From the NCBI GenBank assembly GCA_021784255.1, contig JAJXSZ010000005.1:1-30164 (forward strand): 30,164 nucleotides of DNA, read 5' to 3'. This stretch comes from Pseudomonadota bacterium (GTDB taxonomy: Bacteria; Pseudomonadota; Alphaproteobacteria; Acetobacterales; Acetobacteraceae). Every line of letters begins with the position of its first letter. Position 1 is the stretch's first letter. This document shows, piece after piece, positions 14,376 through 23,939 of the stretch. The translations under genes and the position numbers were made by a program. The notes beneath the pieces were generated by a model that saw only the letters and a program-made list of their open reading frames with translations, did not search any database and was not told the DNA's origin.

Positions 14376-14458
14376 CGCCCCCTCGTCCACGGCGCCAGCA
14401 TAGGACGCGGCCCGGCTCGGCTGCTTGCGCGCGGCTTAAACATCGTCAATCGCCGGCC

Positions 14459-15589
14459 TCAGGCGGCGAACTCGGCGCGGATCGCGGCGCTGTGCTCGCC
14501 GATCGCGGGAACCGCGCCGAACGCACGCTCGCCATCGCGCCAGACGACGGGTGGCGCCACCAGTTCGATCGTTCCGGCTTCGGTGGCAACGGGCTGGCGG
14601 CGAAGCGCGGGGTGGCGGGCGAAATCCGCGACCTCGTTGACGAAGCCGTAGGCGGTGTTGGCGGCGCGCAGCTTCGCCGCCGCCTCGGCGCGGGTGAGCC
14701 TGGCGAAGGCGGTGGCGATGTGGGCATCGACCGCGGCGCGGTTGGCGACGCGCGCGACGTTGCTGGCGTAGGCGGGCTGTTTCGGCAGGTCGGGTTCGTC
14801 GAGGAATTTGGCGCAGAAATCGACCCATTCGCGCTCGTTCTGGATCGAGATCAGCACCAGGCCCTCGCGGGTGGCAAAGGCGCCGTAGGGGCAGACCGAG
14901 GGGTGCGCGAGGCCCATGCGCGGCGGCGCCTTGCCGGTGCCCTCCCAGTAGAGCAGCGGCACCGTCATCCAGTCCGCCATGCCGTCGAAAAGCGAGACCG
15001 CGAGGCCCCTGCCCTTGCCGGTGCGCCCGCGCGCGATCAGCGCCTCGAGCACGCCGGCATGGGCCGTCATGCCGCAGGCGATGTCGCAGGCGGAGACGCC
15101 GACGCGGCCGGGGCCCGCCGGATGGCCGGTGATGCTGGCGAGGCCGGATTCGGCCTGTACCAGCAGATCGTAGGCCTTCATGCCCGCGTAGTCCCCGGAG
15201 TCGCCGTAGCCGGAGATGTCGACGGTGATCAGCTTCTCGTGACGCTCGCGCAACATCGCCGAGCCGAAGCCGGCGCGCTCCGCGGCCCCGGGGGCGAGGT
15301 TCTGGATGAAGACGTCGGCGCGGGCGAGGATGCGGTGCAGCAGCGCCGCGCCGTCGGGCTGCTTGAGGTCGCAGACGAGGCTCTGCTTGCCGCGGTTGAG
15401 CCAGACGAAATAGGTGGCGAGCCCGTTCGCCGCCCGGTCGTAGCCGCGGGCGAAATCGCCCTCGGCGCGCTCGATCTTGATCACCCGCGCCCCGGCATCG
15501 GCCAGCCGCGAGGAGCAGTACGGGGCGGCGACCGCCTGCTCGAGCGACAGGACGAGCAGGCCCTCGAGCGGGCGATCCATCGCACTCAT
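14459..15589 (-). CDS. Class III CoA-transferase (CaiB/BaiF family)
   Basis: The 376-residue protein belongs to the formyl-CoA transferase-like family, which moves CoA between carboxylic acids through an aspartyl-CoA anhydride. The catalytic aspartate is Asp141 in MKAYDLLVQAESGL. Other family blocks are GLLVLSLEQAVAAPYCSSRL, ADAGARVIKIE and FVWLNRGKQSLVCDLKQPDG. The start at 15589 follows the acyl-CoA dehydrogenase stop by one base, so the two are an operon. The pair suggests activation of a carboxylic acid followed by alpha,beta-oxidation. The substrate is not evident. The frame stays open upstream, but that lies inside the dehydrogenase gene. Confidence 0.9.
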   Translation of the reverse strand: MSAMDRPLEGLLVLSLEQAVAAPYCSSRLADAGARVIKIERAEGDFARGYDRAANGLATYFVWLNRGKQSLVCDLKQPDGAALLHRILARADVFIQNLAPGAAERAGFGSAMLRERHEKLITVDISGYGDSGDYAGMKAYDLLVQAESGLASITGHPAGPGRVGVSACDIACGMTAHAGVLEALIARGRTGKGRGLAVSLFDGMADWMTVPLLYWEGTGKAPPRMGLAHPSVCPYGAFATREGLVLISIQNEREWVDFCAKFLDEPDLPKQPAYASNVARVANRAAVDAHIATAFARLTRAEAAAKLRAANTAYGFVNEVADFARHPALRRQPVATEAGTIELVAPPVVWRDGERAFGAVPAIGEHSAAIRAEFAA

Positions 15590-15590
15590 C

Positions 15591-16754
15591 TCAGTAGCTC
15601 CGCGGCAGGCCGAGGACGTGCTCGGCGATGTAGGAGAGGACGAGGTTGGTGCTGATCGGCGCCACCTGGTAGAGGCGCGCCTCGCGGAATTTGCGCTCCA
15701 CGTCGTATTCCTCGGCAAAGCCGAAGCCGCCATGGGTCTGCACGCAGGCCTCCGCGGCCGCCCAGGCGGCATCGGCGGCGAGCATCTTGGCCATGTTCGC
15801 CTCTTCGCCGCAGTTCATGCCGGCTTCGAAACGGCGTAGGCCCTCGTGCAGCAGCAGTTCGGCGGCGCGCGATTGCGCGTAGGCGCGGGCGATGGGAAAG
15901 GCGACGCCCTGGTTCTGGCCGATCGGGCGACCGAACACGACCCGGCTCCTGGCGTAGTCGGTCGAGCGGCGGGTGAACCACTTGGCATCGCCGATGCACT
16001 CCGAGGCGATCAGCAGGCGCTCGGCGTTCATGCCGTCGAGAACGGTGCGGAAGCCCCTGCCCTCCTCGCCGACCAGGTTCTCGGCCGGGACCTCGACGTT
16101 GTCGAAGAACACCTCGCAGGAATTGTGGTTCATCATGGTGCGGATCGGGCGGATGGTCAGCCCGCGGGCGTTGCGCATGTCGACGATGAAGGTGGAGAGC
16201 CCCTCGGTGCGCCGCGCGAGCTGGTCGCGTGGCGTGGTGCGGGCGAGCAGCAGCATCAGGTCCGAGTGCTCGGCGCGGCTGGTCCAGATCTTCTGGCCGT
16301 TGACGATGTAGCGCTCGCCGTCGCGGCGCGCGGTGGTGCGCAGGCTGGTGGTGTCGGTGCCGGAGGTCGGCTCGGTGACGCCGAACGCCTGCAGGCGCAG
16401 CGTGCCGGCGGCGATCCCGGGCAGATAGCGCTGTTTCTGCTCGGGCGAGCCGTGCCGCAGGATCGCCCCCATGATGTACATCTGCGCATGGCAGGCCGCG
16501 CCGTTGCCGCCCTCGGCATGGATGGTCTCGAGGATCGCCGAGGCGGCCGAGAGCGGCAGGCCGGCGCCGCCGTATTCCTCGGGGATCAGGGCGGCGAGGT
16601 AGCCGGATTCGGTCAGCGCCTGCACGAACGCCGTCGGATAGCCGCGCTCGGCGTCGAGTCGGCGCCAGTATTCGCCGGGGAAGCGGGCGCAGAGCTTGGC
16701 GACCTCGGCGCGGATTTCGGGGTGCGAAAGGGTTTCCTGCGACGCGCGATCCAT
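15591..16754 (-). CDS. Acyl-CoA dehydrogenase family protein
   Basis: This is a 387-residue flavoenzyme. It has the N-terminal helical domain, the middle beta domain (AFGVTEPTSGTDTTSLRTTA, NGQKIWTSRAEHSD) and the C-terminal helical domain with RVVFGRPIGQNQGVAFPIAR and QTHGGFGFAEEYDVERKFRE. The usual catalytic Glu of short/medium-chain enzymes (YEGT near the C-terminus) is replaced by LYQVAPIS, whereas Glu245 in NAERLLIA lies where isovaleryl- and long-chain-type enzymes keep their base. It would introduce a double bond into a CoA thioester. The ATG at 16754 has CCGGAG upstream. A divergent ThDP enzyme starts 118 bases away. Confidence 0.9.
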   Translation of the reverse strand: MDRASQETLSHPEIRAEVAKLCARFPGEYWRRLDAERGYPTAFVQALTESGYLAALIPEEYGGAGLPLSAASAILETIHAEGGNGAACHAQMYIMGAILRHGSPEQKQRYLPGIAAGTLRLQAFGVTEPTSGTDTTSLRTTARRDGERYIVNGQKIWTSRAEHSDLMLLLARTTPRDQLARRTEGLSTFIVDMRNARGLTIRPIRTMMNHNSCEVFFDNVEVPAENLVGEEGRGFRTVLDGMNAERLLIASECIGDAKWFTRRSTDYARSRVVFGRPIGQNQGVAFPIARAYAQSRAAELLLHEGLRRFEAGMNCGEEANMAKMLAADAAWAAAEACVQTHGGFGFAEEYDVERKFREARLYQVAPISTNLVLSYIAEHVLGLPRSY

Positions 16755-16871
16755 GGTGGGCTCCGGGGCGGCAAATTCGGCCTCCGGGATAGGTCGGAGC
16801 CGGCGTTGCGGCAAGCGGGCATGGACGCGGCCAGGCGGTGCGGGCAGCATGGCTCGCGGGAGGGCCCCAAC

Positions 16872-17429
16872 GTGACGGCATGGCAGAACGAGGTTTTCGA
16901 GGCGCTGAAGGAGTCCGGCGTGCAGCAGATCGGCTATGTGCCGGATGCCGGGCACGCGATCACGATCCGCCGCGCCGAGGCCGATCCGTCGATCCGCGCG
17001 GTGGTGCTGACGACCGAGGAGGAGGGGGTCGCGCTGACGGCCGGCGCCTGGCTCGGCGGGCAGCGCGCGGCGCTGCTGATGCAGTCCTCGGGCGTCGGCA
17101 ACACGATCAACATGCTGAGCCTGGCCGGCAATCTGCGCATGCCGTTCCTCGCCGTGGTGACGATGCGCGGCGAATGGGGCGAGTTCAACCCGTGGCAGGT
17201 GCCGATGGGCACGGCGACGCCCGCGGTGCTGGAGGCGATGGGGGTGCTGGTACGCCGGGCGGACCACCCGGCGGAAGCGGGGCTGGTGGTGCGCGCGGCA
17301 GCCGACCTCGCGTTCGGCAGTTCGGTCGCAGTCACGGTGCTGCTGTCGCAGCGGCTGATCGGCGCCAAGGTGTTCGTGCAGAAACCTGAAGAGCGGGTCG
17401 AAGGCGGCTGGCGGGAGGCGGGACAATGA
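16872..17429 (+). CDS. ThDP-dependent decarboxylase, alpha (pyrimidine-binding) subunit
   Basis: The 185-residue product is the N-terminal half of a ThDP enzyme as a separate subunit, like the alpha subunit of sulfopyruvate or the N-terminal half of phosphonopyruvate decarboxylase. It has the activating Glu in TTEEEGVALTAGAWLGG and the block LLMQSSGVGNTINMLSLAGN. The start is GTG at 16872, supported by GGGAGGG seven bases upstream; the upstream open frame is antisense to the dehydrogenase. Its stop overlaps the beta-subunit ATG (ATGA at 17426). It should form a heteromer with that subunit. The 2-oxo acid it uses is unknown. Confidence 0.85.
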   Translation: MTAWQNEVFEALKESGVQQIGYVPDAGHAITIRRAEADPSIRAVVLTTEEEGVALTAGAWLGGQRAALLMQSSGVGNTINMLSLAGNLRMPFLAVVTMRGEWGEFNPWQVPMGTATPAVLEAMGVLVRRADHPAEAGLVVRAAADLAFGSSVAVTVLLSQRLIGAKVFVQKPEERVEGGWREAGQ

Positions 17430-17995
17430 GCCTCGACCGGCGGGCGGTGATGGCCGAACTGGTGCGCGATGCCGGCGATCTCTTGGTGGTCGCGGGGCTC
17501 GGCTCGGCGACCTACGACCTGGGCGCGGCCGGCGACCGGGCGGAAAATTTCTACCTTTGGGGCGCGATGGGCGGGGCGGCGATGATCGGGCTCGGCCTGG
17601 CGCTGGCGCAGCCGTCGCGGCGGGTGCTGGTGGCGACGGGCGATGGCGAGGCGCTGATGGGCATGGGGGCGCTGGCCACCATCGCCGCGGCGGGCGCGCC
17701 CAACCTCGCCATCGCGGTGCTGGACAACCGTCGCTTCGGCGAGACCGGGGGGCAGACGAGCCATACCGGGCTCGGCACCGATCTCTGCGCGGTCGCGGCC
17801 GGCTGCGGCTGGCAGGCCACGGCGCGGGCACGGACGATGGCGGAGGTGGCGGCACTGCGCCCGCGGCTGCGCGCGGAGGCGCTGTTCGCGGTGGTCGAGA
17901 TCTCGCCCGACGAGGTGGAGCGCTTCCTGCCGCAGCGCGACGGCACCTGGATCGCGCGGCGGTTCAGGGCCGCGCTCGGGATCGGACCGGACTAG
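17426..17995 (+). CDS. ThDP-dependent decarboxylase, beta (pyrophosphate-binding) subunit
   Basis: The 189-residue product holds the ThDP pyrophosphate-binding motif, GDGEALMGMG...NLAIAVLDN, with GDG and the distal Asn spaced as in the family, then RRFGETGGQTSHTGLGTDL. The latter block resembles sulfopyruvate and phosphonopyruvate decarboxylase beta subunits. Together with the preceding gene it gives a complete enzyme. Genes for making sulfopyruvate or phosphonopyruvate are not in the window, and the divergent neighbours (CoA transferase and acyl-CoA dehydrogenase) suggest a carboxylic-acid pathway instead. Its stop overlaps that of the convergent small gene. Confidence 0.86.
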   Translation: MSLDRRAVMAELVRDAGDLLVVAGLGSATYDLGAAGDRAENFYLWGAMGGAAMIGLGLALAQPSRRVLVATGDGEALMGMGALATIAAAGAPNLAIAVLDNRRFGETGGQTSHTGLGTDLCAVAAGCGWQATARARTMAEVAALRPRLRAEALFAVVEISPDEVERFLPQRDGTWIARRFRAALGIGPD

Positions 17996-18219
17996 TTCCA
18001 GTCGGCCGGCAGCAGGCGGCGCAGCGCGGGGATGCGTTCCTCGCAGTGATGGTTGCCGGAGGCGATGCAGGCTTCGAGCATGCCAGTCGCGACCAGTTCG
18101 CGCGTGACCCACACGCCGCCGACGACGAGGAGCAGCAGCAGGGCCATCGCCGCGAGGCCCGTGGTCTGACGGTCCGCGCTGGTCTGAACGTCGTCCGTCG
18201 TCACGATCCGAAATGCCAT
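17992..18219 (-). CDS. Small single-helix membrane protein with a Cys pair
   Basis: I cannot name this family. The 75-residue product begins MAFRIVTTDDVQTSADRQTT, has one membrane helix (LAAMALLLLLVVGGVWVTRE), and ends in a short domain with two cysteines (EACIASGNHHCEERIPALRR) on the presumed periplasmic side. The ATG at 18219 has GGAGG six bases upstream, far better than the longer start at 18375. It shares a CTAG with the convergent ThDP beta gene: TAG on both strands overlaps. It lies divergent from the RND efflux genes; any functional tie is speculative. Confidence 0.6.
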   Translation of the reverse strand: MAFRIVTTDDVQTSADRQTTGLAAMALLLLLVVGGVWVTRELVATGMLEACIASGNHHCEERIPALRRLLPADWN

Positions 18220-18368
18220 CCGACGCCTCCACGACAGGTGCTTGATAGCAAGCCGACCGGTTCCTGTCTGCCGCCAAATCGGCCGCGCCGGGCCGGCGCA
18301 CGGCGCCGTCAGGGCAGCCAGCATGGCAGCCCGCGGCAAAATGCTGCTGGCCTGGCGCGGGAGTTTCG

Positions 18369-19535
18369 ATGACAATCCCCGCGGTTCTGGCGCGGCGATC
18401 AGAGGGGACGACCGGAGGGATGGCGGGCATGGCGCGTGGTCTGGCGGCAGCGTTGGCGCTGAGTTGTCTGCTCGCCCTCCCTGCCGCCGCCCTGGCGCAG
18501 GGGGTGGTGCCGGTCACGGCGACGACGGTGGCGCAGGGCAGGCTGCCGATCGAGCTTTCCAACATCGGCACGGTGCAGGCCTGGCAGTCGGTGGTGGTGC
18601 GCACGCGCGTCAACGGCACGCTGGATCGCGTGTTCTTCAAGGAAGGCCAGGAAGTGCAGCCCGGCGACCGGCTCGCCGAGATCGACCCGCGCCCCTACCA
18701 GGCGGCACTCGACGCGGCGGCGGCCAAGAAGGCGCAGGACGAGGCGGTGCTGGCCAACGCCATCCGCGACCTCGCCCGCTACGCCTCGCTCGCCAGCCGC
18801 GACTTCGCCTCCCGCCAGCAGCTTGACACGCAGCAGGCGCTGGTGGCGCAGACCCGGGCCACGATCGAGGGCGATGACGCAGCGATCGCCGCGGCGCGGA
18901 TCAACCTCGGCTACACCATGATCACGGCGCCGATCCCCGGGCGCGTCGGGCTGCGCATCGTCGATCCCGGCAACGTGGTGCAGACGACGGATGCCAGCGG
19001 CATCGTCACCATCGCCCAGGACCATCCGATCGCGGTGATCTTCGCGCTGCCGCAGCAGGACATCCCGGCGATCCATGCCGCGATGGCCGCCGGCGCGGGC
19101 AGCGGCCGGCAGGCGGAAGTCGATGCCTATGCCAGCGACGACCGGACGCGGCTGGCGCAGGGCCATCTGGTGACGATGGACAACGCGATCGACCCGGCGA
19201 CCGGCACGATCCGGCTCAAGGCCGAGTTCGCCAATGCCGACAACGCGCTGACGCCGGGCCAGTTCGTGCAGGCGCGGCTGATCGTGCGCACCGAGCCGGC
19301 GGCGCTGACCGTGCCCTCGGTCGCGGTGGAGCGCGGCACCGACGGGTTGTTCGTGTTCCGCGTCGCGGCGAACGACACGGTGCAGGTGGTCAAGGTCCGG
19401 GTCGGGCAGGACAACGGCCAGGTGGCGCAGATCCTCTCGGGGCTGGCCAAGGGCGACCGCGTGGTGGTGAACGGGCAGTCGCGGCTGACCGCCGGCACGC
19501 ATGTCTCGGTGGTCATTGCGAAGGCGGGGAGTTGA
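18369..19535 (+). CDS. RND efflux periplasmic adaptor (MdtA/AcrA-like)
   Basis: The 388-residue membrane-fusion protein has a signal peptide (hydrophobic LAAALALSCLLALPAAALAQ), a lipoyl half-motif (VRTRVNGTLDRVFFKEGQEV), a coiled-coil hairpin (about 115-185), the second lipoyl half (APIPGRVGLRIVDPGNVV) and beta-barrel and proximal domains (LTPGQFVQARL, VPSVAVERG). It links the inner-membrane RND pump to an outer-membrane channel. The start at 18369 has GGGAG five bases upstream; an ATG at 18429 with GGAGGG nine bases upstream would put the signal peptide right at the N-terminus. The permease starts 7 bases after its stop. Confidence 0.9.
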   Translation: MTIPAVLARRSEGTTGGMAGMARGLAAALALSCLLALPAAALAQGVVPVTATTVAQGRLPIELSNIGTVQAWQSVVVRTRVNGTLDRVFFKEGQEVQPGDRLAEIDPRPYQAALDAAAAKKAQDEAVLANAIRDLARYASLASRDFASRQQLDTQQALVAQTRATIEGDDAAIAAARINLGYTMITAPIPGRVGLRIVDPGNVVQTTDASGIVTIAQDHPIAVIFALPQQDIPAIHAAMAAGAGSGRQAEVDAYASDDRTRLAQGHLVTMDNAIDPATGTIRLKAEFANADNALTPGQFVQARLIVRTEPAALTVPSVAVERGTDGLFVFRVAANDTVQVVKVRVGQDNGQVAQILSGLAKGDRVVVNGQSRLTAGTHVSVVIAKAGS

Positions 19536-19542
19536 GCCGGCG

Positions 19543-22500
19543 ATGAGCATCTCGACCCCGTTCATCCGCCGCCCGGTCGGCACCTCGCTGATCATGGCGG
19601 CGATCGTGCTGGTGGGCATCGCCGCCTATCCGCTGCTGCCGGTGGCGCCGCTGCCGCGCGTCGATTTCCCGACCATCAACGTCTACGCCAATTTCCCCGG
19701 CGCCAGTCCCGAGACGATGGCGGCGACGGTGGCGCAGCCGCTGGAGACGCAACTGGCGCAGATTCCCGGGGTCGCGCAGATGACCTCCGTCTCGGTGCTG
19801 GGGCAGACCGAGGTCACGGTGCAGTTCGACCTCAGCCGCAACATCGACGGCGCGGCGGTCGATGTGCAGTCGGCGATCAATGCCGCGAGCGGCCAACTGC
19901 CCAAGGCGCTGCCGAGCCCGCCGCGCTACTACAAGGTCAATCCCTCCGACAGCCCGGTGATGATTCTCGCGGTGCAGTCGGACGTGCTGCCGCTGATCCA
20001 GGTCGACGACTACGCCGAGAACATCCTCGCCCAGCAGATCTCGCAGATCCCCGGCGTCGCGCAGATGTTCGTGGGCGGGCAGCAGAAGCGCGCGATCCGC
20101 ATCCAGGTCGACCCCGCGAAGCTCGCGGCGATGGGCCTCACCCTCGAGGATGTGCGCGCGGGGCTGGTGAGCAACACGACGGACAGCCCCAAGGGCACGC
20201 TCGACGGCGCCGTGCGCACCTTCACCATCTATGCCAACGACCAGCTCACGAAGGCGTCACAGTACCAGAACGTGGTGATCGCCTATCGCAACGGTTCGCC
20301 GGTGCGGGTGAAGGATATCGGCCGGGCGGTGGATGCGGCGGAGAACACGCACCTCGCCGCCTACCAGAACGGGCATCGCGGCGTGATCCTGGTGATCTTC
20401 AAGCAGCCGGGCGCCAACATCATCGACACGGTGGACGCGATCAAGGCGCGGCTGCCGCGCCTGGTCGCGGCGATCCCGCCGAGCGTGCGCGTGAGCACGC
20501 TGCTCGACCGCACGCAGACCATCCGCGCCTCGGTCGCGGATGTGCAGTACACGCTGCTGCTCTCCGTGTCCCTGGTGGTCATGGTGATCTTCCTGTTCCT
20601 GCGCAATCTCTGGGCCACGGTCATCCCCGCGGTGACGCTGCCGGTCGCGCTGGTCGGCACCTTCGCGGTGATGTACCTGGCCGATTTCAGCATCGACAAC
20701 ATCTCGCTGATGGCGCTGACGATCGCGGTGGGCTTCGTCATCGACGACGCGATCGTGATGCTCGAGAACATCTACCGCCATATCGAGGAGGGAATGAGTC
20801 CGTTCGAGGCCGCGATCAAGGGCGCGGGCGAGATCGGCTTCACCATCGTTTCGATCTCCGCCTCGCTGATCGCGGTGTTCATCCCGCTGCTGCTGATGGG
20901 CGGGATCGTCGGGCGGCTGTTCCGCGAGTTCTCGATCACGGTGTCGATCGCGGTCGTGGTCTCGGCGATCGTGTCGCTGACGCTGACGCCGATGATGTGC
21001 TCGCGCTTCCTGGCGCCGGAGAGCGGCAGGCACGGACTGCTCTACCGGGTGATCGAGAGCTTCTTCACCGCGACGCTGAATTTCTACCGCCGCACGCTGG
21101 CGATCGCGCTGCGGCTGCGCTTCCTCACGCTGATGGTGTTCTTCGCCACCGTCGCGCTGACCACCTATCTCTACATCGTGATCCCCAAGGGGTTCTTCCC
21201 CGAGCAGGATAACGGGCTGATCCTCGGCGTCTCCGAGGGAGCGCAGGACGTCTCGTTCGCGCAGATGCAGAAGCTGACGCTCGAACTCGGGCGCGTGATC
21301 ATGAGCGATCCCGACGTCGCCAACTACTCGACGACGATCGGCGCCGGCGTCGGCGGGCAGACCGAGAACAACGGCCGCTTCTTCATCGGGCTCAAGCCGT
21401 TCGGCGAGCGGCACGCGACGGCGCAGCAGATCATCGCGCGGCTGCGGCCCAAGCTCGCCAAGGTGGTGGGCGCGAAGCTGTTCCTCAACGCGGCGCAGGA
21501 CATCCGCGTCGGCGGGCGGCTGGCCAAGACCGAGTACCAGTACACGCTGCAGGACGCCAACGCGCACGAGCTCTATGCCTGGGCGCCCCGGGTGCTGGCA
21601 CGGCTGCGCCAGCTGCCGCAGCTGCGCGACGTCGCGACCGACCAGCAGACCGGCGGCACGACCCTCGACCTCACGATCAACCGCGACGCGGCGGCACGCT
21701 ATGGCGTGAACCCGGTCGAGATCGACAACACGCTCTATGACGCGTTCGGGCAGAACCAGATCACCCAGTATTTCACGCAGGTAAACTCCTACCACCTGAT
21801 CCTCGAGGTGCTGCCGAGCCTGCAGAACCGGCCCTCGACGCTGTCGCATCTCTATCTGCACGGCAGCAACGGCCAGCTGGTGCCGCTCTCGGCGGTGGTG
21901 ACGGAGAACCGGACCGGGACCGCGCCGCTGTCGATCAGCCACCAGAGCCAGTTCCCGGCGGTGACGATCTCCTTCAACCTCGCCGCCAACGCCGCCCTCG
22001 GCCAGGCGGTCGCGGCGGTGCAGAAGGCGATGCTCGACATGCAGGCGCCGATCACGCTGCAGGGCAGCTTCCAGGGCACGGCGCAGGCGTTCCAATCGTC
22101 GCTGTCAACGCAGCCCTACCTGATCGCCGCGGCACTGATCGCCGTCTACGTCATCCTCGGCATCCTCTACGAGAGCTACATCCTGCCGCTCACCATCCTC
22201 TCGACGCTGCCCTCGGCGGGCGTGGGCGCGCTGCTGATGCTGATGCTGGTGCACACGGATCTTTCCGTCATCGCACTGATCGGCGTCATCCTGCTGATCG
22301 GCATCGTCAAGAAGAACGGCATCATGATGGTGGATTTCGCCGTCACCGCGGAGCGGCGCGACGGCCTGGCGCCGGAGGAGGCGATCTTCCAGGCCTGCCA
22401 GCTGCGCTTCCGCCCGATCATGATGACGACGATGGCGGCGATCTTCTCGGGCCTGCCGCTGATGCTCAACCATGGTGCCGGCTCGGAGCTGCGCCGGCCG

Positions 22501-22674
22501 CTCGGCTACGCCATGGTTGGCGGGCTGATCCTGAGCCAGATGCTCACGCTCTACACGACGCCGGTGATCTATCTCTACCTGGAACGGTTCCAGCGCTGGC
22601 TCGTGCCGCGCCGCACCCACCGGCTGCCGACGCTCGCGGGCAAGATGTCCGACGAGATCGAGGTGGCGGACTGA
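19543..22674 (+). CDS. RND multidrug efflux permease (MdtB/MdtC-like)
   Basis: This is a 1043-residue proton-driven efflux pump. It opens with the family start SISTPFIRRPVGTSLIMAAI, has two large periplasmic loops, and 12 membrane segments. The proton-relay acidic pair lies in GFVIDDAIVMLENI of the fourth helix, and the mirrored C-terminal repeat has LIGVILLIGIVKKNGIMMVD. Similarity is greatest to MdtB/MdtC rather than AcrB. Enteric mdt operons have two permeases; here there is one, and no outer-membrane channel gene follows, so TolC-like protein must come from elsewhere. Substrates could include bile-salt-like compounds or metals; none is predicted. Confidence 0.92.
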   Translation: MSISTPFIRRPVGTSLIMAAIVLVGIAAYPLLPVAPLPRVDFPTINVYANFPGASPETMAATVAQPLETQLAQIPGVAQMTSVSVLGQTEVTVQFDLSRNIDGAAVDVQSAINAASGQLPKALPSPPRYYKVNPSDSPVMILAVQSDVLPLIQVDDYAENILAQQISQIPGVAQMFVGGQQKRAIRIQVDPAKLAAMGLTLEDVRAGLVSNTTDSPKGTLDGAVRTFTIYANDQLTKASQYQNVVIAYRNGSPVRVKDIGRAVDAAENTHLAAYQNGHRGVILVIFKQPGANIIDTVDAIKARLPRLVAAIPPSVRVSTLLDRTQTIRASVADVQYTLLLSVSLVVMVIFLFLRNLWATVIPAVTLPVALVGTFAVMYLADFSIDNISLMALTIAVGFVIDDAIVMLENIYRHIEEGMSPFEAAIKGAGEIGFTIVSISASLIAVFIPLLLMGGIVGRLFREFSITVSIAVVVSAIVSLTLTPMMCSRFLAPESGRHGLLYRVIESFFTATLNFYRRTLAIALRLRFLTLMVFFATVALTTYLYIVIPKGFFPEQDNGLILGVSEGAQDVSFAQMQKLTLELGRVIMSDPDVANYSTTIGAGVGGQTENNGRFFIGLKPFGERHATAQQIIARLRPKLAKVVGAKLFLNAAQDIRVGGRLAKTEYQYTLQDANAHELYAWAPRVLARLRQLPQLRDVATDQQTGGTTLDLTINRDAAARYGVNPVEIDNTLYDAFGQNQITQYFTQVNSYHLILEVLPSLQNRPSTLSHLYLHGSNGQLVPLSAVVTENRTGTAPLSISHQSQFPAVTISFNLAANAALGQAVAAVQKAMLDMQAPITLQGSFQGTAQAFQSSLSTQPYLIAAALIAVYVILGILYESYILPLTILSTLPSAGVGALLMLMLVHTDLSVIALIGVILLIGIVKKNGIMMVDFAVTAERRDGLAPEEAIFQACQLRFRPIMMTTMAAIFSGLPLMLNHGAGSELRRPLGYAMVGGLILSQMLTLYTTPVIYLYLERFQRWLVPRRTHRLPTLAGKMSDEIEVAD

Positions 22675-22783
22675 CGCCGCGTTGTCCGGGCCGATCCGCC
22701 CCGACAGCGCGCGCCGGTGGCGCCGGCCAGAGCCATCTCCGCGCTGCCTGAGCCTGCGCGGCTCAAGCGGACCGGAGGTCGCT

Positions 22784-23915
<1,132 letters not shown>

Positions 23916-23939
23916 TTTCCGGTTCCAGGTCCCGGCGGC

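Noticed and set aside
20257..22095. 612-codon minus-strand ORF
   Set aside because: It lies fully antisense within the RND permease and consists of His/Arg/Asp-rich shadow sequence.
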